From CAYFUG01 sp964346295 (GTDB taxonomy: Bacteria; Patescibacteriota; Minisyncoccia; Moranbacterales; DUUL01): a stretch of 64,000 nucleotides of DNA. The stretch covers positions 1-64,000 of the forward strand of contig CAYFUG010000002.1 of assembly GCA_964346295.1 (NCBI GenBank), in the 5' to 3' direction. The notes beneath the pieces are model-generated. The model was not told where the DNA came from. It ran no database searches and worked only from the letters and a program-made list of their open reading frames with translations. The position numbers were made by a program, and so were the translations under genes. Shown piece after piece: positions 1 through 7,831 of the stretch (the stretch's first letter is position 1; every line of letters starts with the position of its first letter).

Positions 1-112
1 TAGCCATTTAATCAATCAACAAAAGCCTTATTGGGAGGTATGGTAGTCTAGAGCCAAATAATTAGTAAAGTCATTAATACTTGACGACTCCACTCGACCA
101 ACTTAAAAAAGA

Positions 113-712
113 TTAGCTTTTCCAATCTCCTCCTTTGACCCGGTTTTTATCGCTATTCATGTGCCAGGCATGAGGATTTGAACTGTAAACTTCCTGCCAC
201 ATTTTTTTAGCCGAGTCAGTATACAGACGAGAAGTTAAAACCGCCTCTCTCATTTCTTGCTTAAACTTAACTAGGCCAGGATCTTCACTGATTTTTTCCA
301 TTAACTCCAAGTCGATATCTAAGTTATCAGCATCTTTTACTATTTTAGCCTCAACAGTCTCTTCCAGCTCCATCTCTTTCCACAAATCAAAAAAGTCACT
401 CTCCAGAGAAGTTTCTTCCAGCATATCCTTAGCTGCAGATTCTTCGTCTCTCTTTGTATATTGACGCGAAAGATAATCTACATCGCCTGTCCTGTTCTCA
501 GAGATATCATGCACCAAAGCCAACTTAATAATTTTTTCTTCGTTCTTAACTCCTTCTTTTCTGGCCAAAATTAATGCCAGCCACATTACTCTAAAAATAT
601 GCTCTGAAATACTAGCCATCTCAGAAGAGAAGAACCTCCCCCAAGCTCGTTGCATCTTTCTTAAAGCTCCTACTTCAAACAAAAACTCTAGGTCTCTATT
701 TTTATCACTCAT
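113..712 (-). CDS. HD-domain 5'-deoxynucleotidase-like hydrolase (YfbR-like)
   Basis: A 199-residue HD-superfamily metal-dependent phosphohydrolase. The metal ligands are visible: an EH pair at residues 37-38, HD at 68-69 followed by a SENRTGD segment, and a distal KDAD with Asp127. This arrangement resembles YfbR-type 5'-deoxynucleotidases, which dephosphorylate dNMPs. It is the last gene of a minus-strand dTMP cluster, 21 nt after the thymidylate kinase-like gene, which supports a role in dNMP salvage or dUMP supply. The ATG at 712 is the natural start. Substrate is inferred from family and context; other HD nucleotidases remain possible. Confidence 0.8.
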   Translation of the reverse strand: MSDKNRDLEFLFEVGALRKMQRAWGRFFSSEMASISEHIFRVMWLALILARKEGVKNEEKIIKLALVHDISENRTGDVDYLSRQYTKRDEESAAKDMLEETSLESDFFDLWKEMELEETVEAKIVKDADNLDIDLELMEKISEDPGLVKFKQEMREAVLTSRLYTDSAKKMWQEVYSSNPHAWHMNSDKNRVKGGDWKS

Positions 713-733
713 TTGTCTTTTCGTTGTTAAAAA

Positions 734-1486
734 TTATCGATCCAGCAAATCCTTCTTCAAATATTTATTAAAAAAATCTCTCGTCTGATTGGCTGATTCC
801 TCAATGCTCTTGCCAAAATCCAAATATACCACTTTGGTTCCTCGACTTTCAAAAAACTCCCTGAACCACTCACTCTCAAATTCGCGCCGCACTTTACGTT
901 GAAACTCTAAGTTTTCAAAAATAGCATCGTCTTTTTTGCCCCTTTTTTCTAGGCGCTCTATAATTTGCCTGGCTCTCAGAGTCAAAATTACTAAATAATC
1001 CGGAGCGTGTTCTAGGGCAAATTGATTACCAGGCAAATTGAGAATGTCCTCTAGGCTAACGCCATCCTTCTGACCCGTCAATTTTTGATAAATCAAAGAA
1101 GTAGAAACACTTCGAGACTGAATCACATGAACGCCCTTTTCTAGACAAGGCAGAACTAAGCCTTCATAAAGCACTTGCCGATCCAGAGCGTAGCACTGAG
1201 CAATCGCCCAAGTGGAATATTTAGTCTCTGCATTTTTAGAAATTAAAGTCTGACGCAAAAATTTCCCCGGCCCGTAGTAAGTAGGCTCGCTGGTAGAAAT
1301 CACTTGATGCCCTTCCAGTTCCTTAAAATAAGGCAAGCGATTATGCTTCTCCCAGAGTTTATGAACATCAAAAATTTGCTGGCCGCTCTTTTCCATCTCC
1401 TCGATCACTGTATTTAAAAAAACACCCTTTCCCGCCCCATCTAAACCATCCACCACAATAAACTTCCCCTTTTTGCTTTTTTCCAT
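734..1486 (-). CDS. tmk: thymidylate kinase-like protein
   Basis: About 250 residues from the ATG at 1486; a TTG at 1501 would add five residues. Thymidylate kinase converts dTMP to dTDP with ATP. A P-loop GLDGAGKG lies at residues 14-21, and a central segment resembles the family region between the DR motif and the LID (DRQVLYEG, then SRSVSTSLIYQ). Two deviations are visible: the last P-loop position is Gly instead of Ser/Thr, and the usual DRY/F is SRS. It lies between folA and the HD hydrolase, so assignment to dTMP metabolism is strong, although activity is less certain because of the altered P-loop. Confidence 0.8.
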   Translation of the reverse strand: MEKSKKGKFIVVDGLDGAGKGVFLNTVIEEMEKSGQQIFDVHKLWEKHNRLPYFKELEGHQVISTSEPTYYGPGKFLRQTLISKNAETKYSTWAIAQCYALDRQVLYEGLVLPCLEKGVHVIQSRSVSTSLIYQKLTGQKDGVSLEDILNLPGNQFALEHAPDYLVILTLRARQIIERLEKRGKKDDAIFENLEFQRKVRREFESEWFREFFESRGTKVVYLDFGKSIEESANQTRDFFNKYLKKDLLDR

Positions 1487-1501
1487 TTGCTTGAAAAACA
1501 A

Positions 1502-1647
1502 TTCAAGTCGAAGCTATCACCGACAGCAGCCGGCAAGAATAAGTTTTTTGCACCCCGCCATGGCTGGGATCTTGCTTAATTAAGCTACAAAAAATTTTAG
1601 CAACTTACAAATCGTTTTTTTTATTTTTTAAAAATTAAATCCCTTAA
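1502..1647 (-). other. folA-tmk intergenic spacer
   Basis: A 146-nt gap inside an otherwise tight cluster. On the minus strand it contains an imperfect hairpin (CCCAGCC / GGCGGGG, around 1553-1568) without a following U-tract, so it is not a convincing terminator. No ORF is seen. Confidence 0.3.
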
Positions 1648-2121
1648 CTACCTAACCAACTCTAAATACTCAAAATTAAATCCCCCATCTTCTTCAGTTT
1701 CCTTTTTTAAAACTTTAGAAAAAATACTCTCGTAAGAGGGAAAATAAACATCTGCCACAGGATCATCGTCCACGATTGTCAAATAAAGCTTATCGACATA
1801 AGACAAGCTTTGCTCGTAAATTGAACCACCCCCAATCACAAAGACCTCCTCTTTCTTATTTTTAAATTCATCTAAAAAATCTTCCAGAGAAGTCACCATC
1901 TCGCAACCAGGTGCCTGATAATTCTTTTGAGAACTCACTACCACATTCCTCCGGCCTGGCAAAGGCCGACCAATTGACTGAAAAGTTTTCCGGCCCATCA
2001 CTACGGTATGCCCCCAAGTAAGTTTCTTGAAGCGCTGCATGTCCTGAGGCAACTTCCAAAGCAGCCGGTTCCCGCAACCCAGCTCTCTGTTTTTTCCAAT
2101 AACTGCAATTAGAGAGATCAT
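1648..2121 (-). CDS. folA: dihydrofolate reductase
   Basis: A 157-residue DHFR of normal length that reduces dihydrofolate to tetrahydrofolate with NADPH. It starts MISLIAVIGKNRELG and keeps the substrate-site segment LLWKLPQDMQRFKK with the acidic catalytic residue, GRKTFQSIGRPLPGRRNVVVS for cofactor binding, and VIGGGSIYEQ. It begins 11 nt after thyA stops. ThyA turns methylene-THF into DHF, so the pair forms the usual TS-DHFR recycling couple. Confidence 0.95.
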   Translation of the reverse strand: MISLIAVIGKNRELGCGNRLLWKLPQDMQRFKKLTWGHTVVMGRKTFQSIGRPLPGRRNVVVSSQKNYQAPGCEMVTSLEDFLDEFKNKKEEVFVIGGGSIYEQSLSYVDKLYLTIVDDDPVADVYFPSYESIFSKVLKKETEEDGGFNFEYLELVR

Positions 2122-2132
2122 ATAAAATAAAG

Positions 2133-3062
2133 CTAAACTGCGATTGGCGCCCTAATAGGCGGATGCGGATCATAACCCTCAAGCTCAAAATCCTCGTATT
2201 TAAAAGAAGAAATATCCTTAACTTCCGAATTAATTTTCATTATTGGCAACTTTCGGGGCTCTCTCGTAAGTTGTAAATCCACCTGCTCAAAATGATTTTT
2301 ATAAATATGGAGGTCACCAAAAGTGTGAACAAATTCCCCCGGCTTTAAGTTGCAAACTTGAGCCACCATCATAGTAAAAAGAGTGTAAGAAGCAATGTTA
2401 AAAGGCACCCCTAAAAAAATATCTGCGCTTCGCTGATAAAGCTGACAAGAAAGTTTTCCATCATTTACATAAAACTGAAAAAGTAAATGACAGGGTGGTG
2501 GAGCCGTCTTCTCACCCTTCACTAGTCCGTCAATATCTGCCACATTCCAGCCACTTACAATTATCCTTCGGGAATAAGGGTTATTCTTAATGGTATCCAC
2601 TGCATTTTGTATTTGATCAATCTTGATGCCGTTAACTCCCTCCCAACGGCGCCACTGCTTGCCATAAACCGGCCCTAGATCACCCCACTTCTCAGCAAAA
2701 GAATCATCCTCTTTGATTTTAGTAATAAATTCTTTCTTTTTCTCTTCCCATCCAGAAGAATAAGTAAGAAATTCACTCTTCAATCCCTGCTCACTCAAAT
2801 AAGATTCAAAGGGCCATTCGTCCCAAATGTGAACATCATTGTCTACCAGATATTTAATATTAGTAGAGCCACTCAAAAACCACAGAAGTTCATGGATAAT
2901 CCCTCTTAAAAAAACCTTCTTGGTCGTCAATAGAGGAAATTTTTCCGAAATATCAAACCGCATCTGATAACCAAAAACTCCTTTAGTCCCTACTCCGGTT
3001 CGATCATCTCGCTCAATACCCTCTTTCTTAACTTTCTCTAGAGCCCTTAAGTACTGTTTCAT
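2133..3062 (-). CDS. thyA: thymidylate synthase
   Basis: A 309-residue ThyA that methylates dUMP to dTMP using methylene-tetrahydrofolate. Family landmarks are present: RTGVGTKG near residue 21, LLTTKKVFLRGIIHELLWFLSG, HIWDEW, NPYSRRIIVSGWN, the catalytic Cys191 in PPPCHLLFQFYV, and QRSADIFLGVPFNIASY. The C-terminus DPHPPIRAPIAV closes the active site. Length is close to the long (L. casei-type) enzymes, with an insertion around residues 90-125. It lies 34 nt downstream of dcd. Confidence 0.97.
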   Translation of the reverse strand: MKQYLRALEKVKKEGIERDDRTGVGTKGVFGYQMRFDISEKFPLLTTKKVFLRGIIHELLWFLSGSTNIKYLVDNDVHIWDEWPFESYLSEQGLKSEFLTYSSGWEEKKKEFITKIKEDDSFAEKWGDLGPVYGKQWRRWEGVNGIKIDQIQNAVDTIKNNPYSRRIIVSGWNVADIDGLVKGEKTAPPPCHLLFQFYVNDGKLSCQLYQRSADIFLGVPFNIASYTLFTMMVAQVCNLKPGEFVHTFGDLHIYKNHFEQVDLQLTREPRKLPIMKINSEVKDISSFKYEDFELEGYDPHPPIRAPIAV

Positions 3063-3096
3063 TTTTTATTTTTAAAATTCTTAGTAGAAATATAGT

Positions 3097-3669
3097 TTAT
3101 TTATTTTTATTAAAATTTTTATACATGAGGGAAGCTCTCACTGTTTTATCTCCATAATATTTACTATTAAGACCTTCCGATCCATAGGGCTTCTCACACT
3201 CACAAGAAAGATACTCAAAAGCCATTTGAGCAATCGGCATTTTATAATAAAGCTTAATAGGAAGTTTACCAGCATTAAAAAGCTCTAGTGTCATTTTTAA
3301 ACAATTCCCTGGATCCAAATAACCGGCCGTAGTGTGAATAATAAGTCCCAATCTCCCTAAAGAACTCTTTCCTTCTAGTCTACCCACTAAATTTGCTCCA
3401 ATACCTGTCTCCTCTCTTATTAGAGCCAAGGAAAACTCCCCCGGATGCAAAATAAAAAATCCCTCCTTGCCCATAACAGCTTTCTTCATTAAACCCTCAG
3501 TGGGATTCTTAACATCAATTAGAAAATTTTTATTAGTATCAAAAACCAGAAACTCCTTATCCAAAGTTAAATCAATACTAGCTGGTTGAACCCTTTCTTT
3601 TTTAAAAGGCTTTAAAATTATATTCCCTTTTTTGATTTCTTTTTTAATATCCTTATCTGATAAAATCAT
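3097..3669 (-). CDS. dcd: dCTP deaminase
   Basis: A 190-residue trimeric dUTPase-fold protein. Dcd deaminates dCTP to dUTP; bifunctional DCD/DUT members continue to dUMP. Family motifs seen are QPASIDLTLDKEF, EGKSSLGRLGLIIHTTAGYLDPG, MTLELFN with the catalytic Glu, and PIAQMAFEYL. It is the first gene of the minus-strand cluster dcd-thyA-folA-tmk-HD, which lays out a complete route dCTP to dUMP to dTMP to dTDP. Whether it is mono- or bifunctional cannot be decided here; no separate dUTPase is seen in the window. Confidence 0.93.
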   Translation of the reverse strand: MILSDKDIKKEIKKGNIILKPFKKERVQPASIDLTLDKEFLVFDTNKNFLIDVKNPTEGLMKKAVMGKEGFFILHPGEFSLALIREETGIGANLVGRLEGKSSLGRLGLIIHTTAGYLDPGNCLKMTLELFNAGKLPIKLYYKMPIAQMAFEYLSCECEKPYGSEGLNSKYYGDKTVRASLMYKNFNKNK

Positions 3670-4111
3670 CTTTTTTGCTTATTTTTAATGCAATACATTC
3701 TTTACACAAAAAATGACAAGAAATCCTCCCCTTGCCATAATTAAAGTTTAAAAATTAAAACCTCAAAATTTAATACATTCTTGCTCAAATAAAAAACTAA
3801 ACTATTGGGAGATAATTTTAGGAGATAATCAGCGACTCCTTATTTCATCCTATATCCTCCCTATCCTCCCTCGCTTTTTTATATTTCTCTACTTTCTCCC
3901 TTCTTTTTCCTTCTACCTGCTTTATTTTAAGAGCTTCTCCAAAAACCACTATTGTCCTTCAGCTTACCCCGATCCTCCTCCCTTGTAAACCCTAGAAAAA
4001 ATCTAAAAAACCAGTTATACTAAAATCAAAGTCAAGGATAGTTGACTAGCCTTTGACTTAAATTGGATTTTTCTAGTTAATTAAATTTTACCTCCGAAAA
4101 CACCTTCCTAT
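3670..4111. other. divergent intergenic region between dcd and the 4112 gene
   Basis: A 442-nt AT-rich, pyrimidine-rich gap holding the promoters of two divergent units. No ORF was recognised. A cluster of TTGACT-like words (4042-4047, 4053-4058) forms an imperfect inverted repeat with AAGTCAA at 4029-4035, about 60-80 nt before the plus-strand start. It may be an operator or -35 region, but no clear -10 partner was assigned. Confidence 0.35.
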
Positions 4112-5518
4112 ATGCTTGAATCTTCTCCGCGTAACCATAAGCTCTACTTCTCCCCTCAGCGTCGCTCTCCGGGGAAACACAAAGCCGCTTTGATAGTGCT
4201 TGTTTTGTTATTTATCCTGGGGGCAATTTACAACGAAAACAAAGAATTAATTAATAAGACTGTCTTGGCTAAAGCCGAAGAAACCGGGGTGCTGACTAAA
4301 GTCCAACAATTACTACCAGGCGATTCCAATAATCAATCCCCTCAACCCCAAACCGAAAATTCTCTCACAGATCCTAATTTGCCACCGACTAAAATCGAAG
4401 AGCTTACCGAAGAGGAAAAACTAGCGGAGCTTCAAAAGCTTCAAAAGCTGATCGACACTGATTATAAAAACCGGGCCAAGTATCGCCTCAGCCGAGAAGA
4501 GTTAATGAAAAAAATCAAAACTCGCGGTTGCGTAGCAGATGGCCTTTTTACTGGTTACGGCGGAGAGACCGAGAAGGACATCGAGATGGTTAATCGTAGT
4601 GAATGCGAGTATCTCCATCGCTCCATTGAAACCTGGCTGGAACCTCCCGACTTTGAGGAGATCAAAGAAAACATGGATCAAATGAAAAAGAATAATGTTA
4701 TTTACGGAATGTTCATTGCCGAAGCCATTGATCGCAAATCCGACTACGAAGATTCGAGCGGCAAAGAGTTTGACTTTTCTGACATGTGCCGACCAGGCAG
4801 CAAGCACTACTGGGGAGAACATTCCTGTAAGCCTTCTTTTAAACGTGATGAATATCGAGATTACCTTCGTTATATTACTCGCCGAGCAATGGACCTGGGA
4901 GTCCAAAGTTTTATGTTTGGACAAGTTTTCTACCAAGAAAGTACTGACTTGGACGACCCGGAGATTGAAGAGATTATTGCCGAAATGCGTCAATACGCTG
5001 GTTTTTTAGGAATCGAGATTGTAATTGGTGCTCAAACCAATAGCATCACTCATCAAGAATACCTCCAACACTTTGACTATATTGAAGGCGGTGTCGGAGT
5101 TAGCCCAAGCGGTAACATTGAGGACGGACCTTGCTTTTCTCGCTGGTGGAAAAAACCCGGTGATTGGTGTTGGGCCCTGCTCTGGCACGATCGCTATGCT
5201 AATCAAGCCAACCATATCCTCTTACACCTGGATTGGAGTGGCAAGTTAGGCGACGATATGAGCACATTCGCTCGCATGAATCCGAATCTTCGCTCTCAAA
5301 CCCTAGAAAGACTTTATTTAAAATTCACTGAAGAAGGCCACGGATTTTTAATGCCAATGTTAGCTATACTTCCTGATGAAAACGGTAGTTGCTATGGCGG
5401 CAAAAAGGGCTACTACTCGGCTAACGAGGAATTTGACTGTGCCGACGAAGAAGCTATCAACAAAATTCTCAAAAAACACGCCCCGCCTTCCAAGGAAGAA
5501 GATAGTGACGAGGAATAA
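4112..5518 (+). CDS. membrane-anchored secreted protein of unknown function
   Basis: A 468-residue protein with a basic N-terminus and one membrane segment at about residues 25-40, then a spacer rich in Q, N, P and T. A large globular domain (about 135-455) has many Trp, Tyr and acidic residues and several Cys. Its alternating pattern of strand-like and helical segments (for example YGMFIAEAIDR, LGVQSFMFGQVFYQ, IEIVIGAQTN, HILLHLDWSG) would suit a TIM-barrel glycoside-hydrolase-like fold facing the outside. I do not recognise the family. The C-terminus is acidic (KEEDSDEE). It is monocistronic and convergent with the small gene at 5578. Confidence 0.75.
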   Translation: MLESSPRNHKLYFSPQRRSPGKHKAALIVLVLLFILGAIYNENKELINKTVLAKAEETGVLTKVQQLLPGDSNNQSPQPQTENSLTDPNLPPTKIEELTEEEKLAELQKLQKLIDTDYKNRAKYRLSREELMKKIKTRGCVADGLFTGYGGETEKDIEMVNRSECEYLHRSIETWLEPPDFEEIKENMDQMKKNNVIYGMFIAEAIDRKSDYEDSSGKEFDFSDMCRPGSKHYWGEHSCKPSFKRDEYRDYLRYITRRAMDLGVQSFMFGQVFYQESTDLDDPEIEEIIAEMRQYAGFLGIEIVIGAQTNSITHQEYLQHFDYIEGGVGVSPSGNIEDGPCFSRWWKKPGDWCWALLWHDRYANQANHILLHLDWSGKLGDDMSTFARMNPNLRSQTLERLYLKFTEEGHGFLMPMLAILPDENGSCYGGKKGYYSANEEFDCADEEAINKILKKHAPPSKEEDSDEE

Positions 5519-5520
5519 AA

Positions 5521-5562
5521 AGATAAAAAATAGCCTTGCCGAAAACAATGCCGGCAAGGCTA
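5521..5562 (-). terminator. rho-independent terminator of the 5578 gene
   Basis: A perfect 11-bp stem (5531-5541 with 5552-5562) and a 10-nt loop. Read on the minus strand it is followed directly by TTTTTTATCT. It lies 16 nt past the stop of the small secreted-peptide gene and may also slow plus-strand transcripts from the 4112 gene. Confidence 0.85.
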
Positions 5563-5577
5563 TAAAAAACTGGGAGG

Positions 5578-5739
5578 TCAATCGGGGATCTGAACGGGAT
5601 AGCCGCTGCTGCCCCCATGATCACCGCTGCTGCCATCTCTGGGCGGCGCGCCGCTTCCGACCTTACTTCCCGCAATCGCTGAGTTCATCATGCATAAACC
5701 CAAAACAATTGCCATTGTAACAATGACGATCTTCTTCAT
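5578..5739 (-). CDS. 53-residue secreted Gly/Ser-rich peptide
   Basis: A short gene starting ATG at 5739 and ending TGA at 5578. The N-terminus MKKIVIVTMAIVLGLCMMNS followed by AIAG is a typical signal peptide with an AxA-like cleavage site. The mature part is about 30 residues, rich in Gly, Ser, Pro and Asp (SKVGSGAPPRDGSSGDHGGS...). A strong AAAGGAG lies about 8 nt upstream of the ATG, unusual in this window where most genes lack one, and a strong terminator follows the stop. RBS, signal peptide and terminator together make it a credible gene. Function is unknown; it could be a secreted structural or signalling peptide. Confidence 0.7.
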   Translation of the reverse strand: MKKIVIVTMAIVLGLCMMNSAIAGSKVGSGAPPRDGSSGDHGGSSGYPVQIPD

Positions 5740-5857
5740 GCCAAAGCTCCTTTCTTCAGTTTTCTACATCTTTCCCAGCTGAATCCCTTTATCCAGCTCC
5801 CAAGAAAGACTAATTTAAATGCAAAGTATAAAAAAATTTAAATTTTGTCAATTAAAA

Positions 5858-6649
5858 TCAGCAACAAAACAACTCCCCACTCGTCTCCCGCCGCTCTCCT
5901 CCAAACGGATTGCCGGTTTTTTTGACTTTATCTAGCATCTCCTGATTAGCCTTGGACTGCTTACCAGCTCCATCTGCTCGCTGGCGAATTTTCCTCACTA
6001 GACCAGGAAGATTAATCTGCATGGGGCAATTAGCGTAACACCGGCCACACAAAGTGCAGTCAAACAGGCTCTCTCCTCGGGGAGTCTTTTTTAGTTCCTC
6101 CGAAGCCCGAGAAAATTCTTCCATTACAATTCCTCGAGATCCGATGTAATCCCAGCCCCGATAGTCACGCCCTTTTTGCTGATAGACCGGGCAAACATTG
6201 AGACAATTGCCACAGCCAATGCAGCGCGGCACCGCCCCCAAACCTTCTTTAAGGAGCTCTCGCCTCCCATTGTCTAGTAAGATGATATGCACTTCTCGGG
6301 TACCCTGAGCGCCCAAAGCTAAATGGTTTTCAATGTCGGCAGTTTTAGAAGGCCCCGAAATTACAGAGACATACTGGGTGGATTCCTGGCCGGTGCCGAA
6401 TAAAGCTGCCGCCCGAGAAAGCTCGGTGGCCGCTTCTACGCTGGAAACCAGTTTATCAATTCCGCACACCACAATGTGTTTTTTTGGTAAGCGGGAAATC
6501 AAAGAAATATTGCCTTCATTCTCTAAAAGCACTACTTGACCAGAGGCTGTTACAAAATTAGCTCCGGTGAGGCCGGTTTGAGCGGCTAAAATCTTCTCTC
6601 TAATTTTGTCGCACAAAAAGCGAGTAAGCGCCTCCGGTTCGGCCGCCAC
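5858..6649 (-). CDS. LUD-domain/4Fe-4S protein, C-terminal part (LutB-like)
   Basis: 263 residues from a GTG at 6649. Residues 1-130 carry the second half of an LUD domain (SGQVVLLENEGNISL, KKHIVVCGIDKLV, SGPSKTADIE, GxxGxREVHIILLDNGR). Two ferredoxin-type clusters follow: CIGCGNCLNVCPVY and CTLCGRCYANCP. This is the order of LutB-type proteins of lactate/quinone-linked oxidation. The reading frame is continuous with the ORF at 6650-6952 except for one TAA at 6650-6652, so the two are halves of one ancestral protein. It may be translated separately by re-initiation at GTG, or be a decaying pseudogene. No LutA or LutC partner was seen. Confidence 0.75.
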   Translation of the reverse strand: MAAEPEALTRFLCDKIREKILAAQTGLTGANFVTASGQVVLLENEGNISLISRLPKKHIVVCGIDKLVSSVEAATELSRAAALFGTGQESTQYVSVISGPSKTADIENHLALGAQGTREVHIILLDNGRRELLKEGLGAVPRCIGCGNCLNVCPVYQQKGRDYRGWDYIGSRGIVMEEFSRASEELKKTPRGESLFDCTLCGRCYANCPMQINLPGLVRKIRQRADGAGKQSKANQEMLDKVKKTGNPFGGERRETSGELFCC

Positions 6650-6952
6650 TTACTCGCCGTAAACTTCTTTGACTTTGGCGGCGATTTGCTCACTGCTGAG
6701 GTGAATAGCCGGCAAAACATAGTGCCGATCTTCTCCCCGGAAAAGCTGAATAATAAAATCTCCCAAATGAGTCTCGGCAATTTCAGGCCAATCAGATTTT
6801 CTTTGAGAATCAGCCGCCTTCAAATCCAACTCCTCTAGAGTGTTGCTTTTAGACTTCACTACTGGTCCAGAATCTTTGAGTAAATCTTTGAGAATTGTTC
6901 GGGCCGCCGCTCCATCGCCCGCCTCCTGTACCACAAAACCATTGGCCTGCAA
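6650..6952 (-). CDS. LUD-domain protein, N-terminal part (in-frame TAA)
   Basis: About 100 residues of the LUD N-terminal region (ANGFVVQEAGDGAAARTIL, SNTLEEL, ETHLGDFIIQLFRGEDRHYVLPAIHLSSEQIA), ending at TAA immediately before the GTG of the C-terminal half and in the same frame. The first usable start is the TTG at 6952. Homologous-looking sequence continues upstream (reading TEDFEAKLDQAKQN) to the stop of the exonuclease gene, with no ATG, GTG or TTG in frame. The original start therefore also seems to be lost or non-canonical. Together these points suggest a gene in decay, or a sequencing artefact. Confidence 0.6.
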   Translation of the reverse strand: MQANGFVVQEAGDGAAARTILKDLLKDSGPVVKSKSNTLEELDLKAADSQRKSDWPEIAETHLGDFIIQLFRGEDRHYVLPAIHLSSEQIAAKVKEVYGE

Positions 6953-7003
6953 ATTTTGCTTGGCCTGGTCTAACTTAGCCTCAAAATCCTCAGTCCCTCC
7001 CCC

Positions 7004-7711
7004 TCACCGCAAACACTCTTCCCAGCGCTTGAAAACCTCCCTAGTCGAAAACAAATCTCGGCTATTATAGCGGGCAATGTCCAAATACTTTTTCTCGGCG
7101 AATAAAGCCGTTACATCGTCTCCGGTTACGCCTTCTTCCTTGGGGCTTTTGACACCTAGTGCTCGACAAACTACATGCAAATTGGGCCGCTTAAAAATCG
7201 CTCCGTAATAACTGAGCTGATCCAAAAGATCAATGTGCTTAGCTCCAAATTTTTGACTGTTAAGATAGCGGTTGGACATCAAGTCTTTACTAGGTTTCAC
7301 GCCGTGAACCATTCCTCGGGCCAACATGAAAGGCACATCAAAACTCCGGCCATTAAAGCTAACGAACTCTCCGGCATGCTCCGCCACCTTCCAAAATTGC
7401 TCCAGAATCCCCTTCTCGTCCATTGCTCGGTAGGTGATGCCTTCTTCTTCAAAGTCTTCCACCTTTTCCCCGGGAGCCTGAAAGTAGACCGCCCCCTTGT
7501 CGCTATCGGCCTCCAGTACTCCAATCGCCACGATCGAGCCAGTGTAAGGAGAAAATCCCAATCCCTGCTTAACATCTTCCAGGGCCGCTTGGTAGGCCTT
7601 TTCGGTCTGAGTAGCCCGCTTAATCCAGCGGGTCAAAACATGCTGGGTAGTCTCATCCAAATCGTCAAAATTTTCTCCAATGGTTTCAATGTCAAAAATA
7701 ATCCGTTTCAT
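7004..7711 (-). CDS. DEDD-family 3'-5' exonuclease (PolB-exonuclease-like)
   Basis: 235 residues of an RNase H-fold exonuclease. The three Exo motifs are visible: Exo I IIFDIET near residues 4-10, Exo II EFVSFNGRSFDVPFML in the middle, and Exo III ARYNSRDLFSTREVF near the C-terminus. It fits the predicted 3'-5' exonucleases related to the DNA polymerase B proofreading domain and the YprB group. It is a stand-alone nuclease with no polymerase domain, acting on DNA or RNA 3' ends. Its stop overlaps the region where the LUD fragment begins. Confidence 0.8.
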   Translation of the reverse strand: MKRIIFDIETIGENFDDLDETTQHVLTRWIKRATQTEKAYQAALEDVKQGLGFSPYTGSIVAIGVLEADSDKGAVYFQAPGEKVEDFEEEGITYRAMDEKGILEQFWKVAEHAGEFVSFNGRSFDVPFMLARGMVHGVKPSKDLMSNRYLNSQKFGAKHIDLLDQLSYYGAIFKRPNLHVVCRALGVKSPKEEGVTGDDVTALFAEKKYLDIARYNSRDLFSTREVFKRWEECLR

Positions 7712-7831
7712 AAGTTAAAATTAAGTTGTTAGGAGAAGTTTGTTGCTATAACTCCAGGAGTTATTCATTTGGGGGTTTTATTACTAAAAATTGAAAAGCG
7801 TAATTACTGAATTGATGAAAATTAATGAAAA

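Noticed and set aside
4502..4993. Minus-strand ORF of 163 codons inside the 4112 gene (and similar shadows in tilS, fusA, tuf, gatB and cysS)
   Set aside because: They are antisense to genes with clear motifs and lack RBS or family features.
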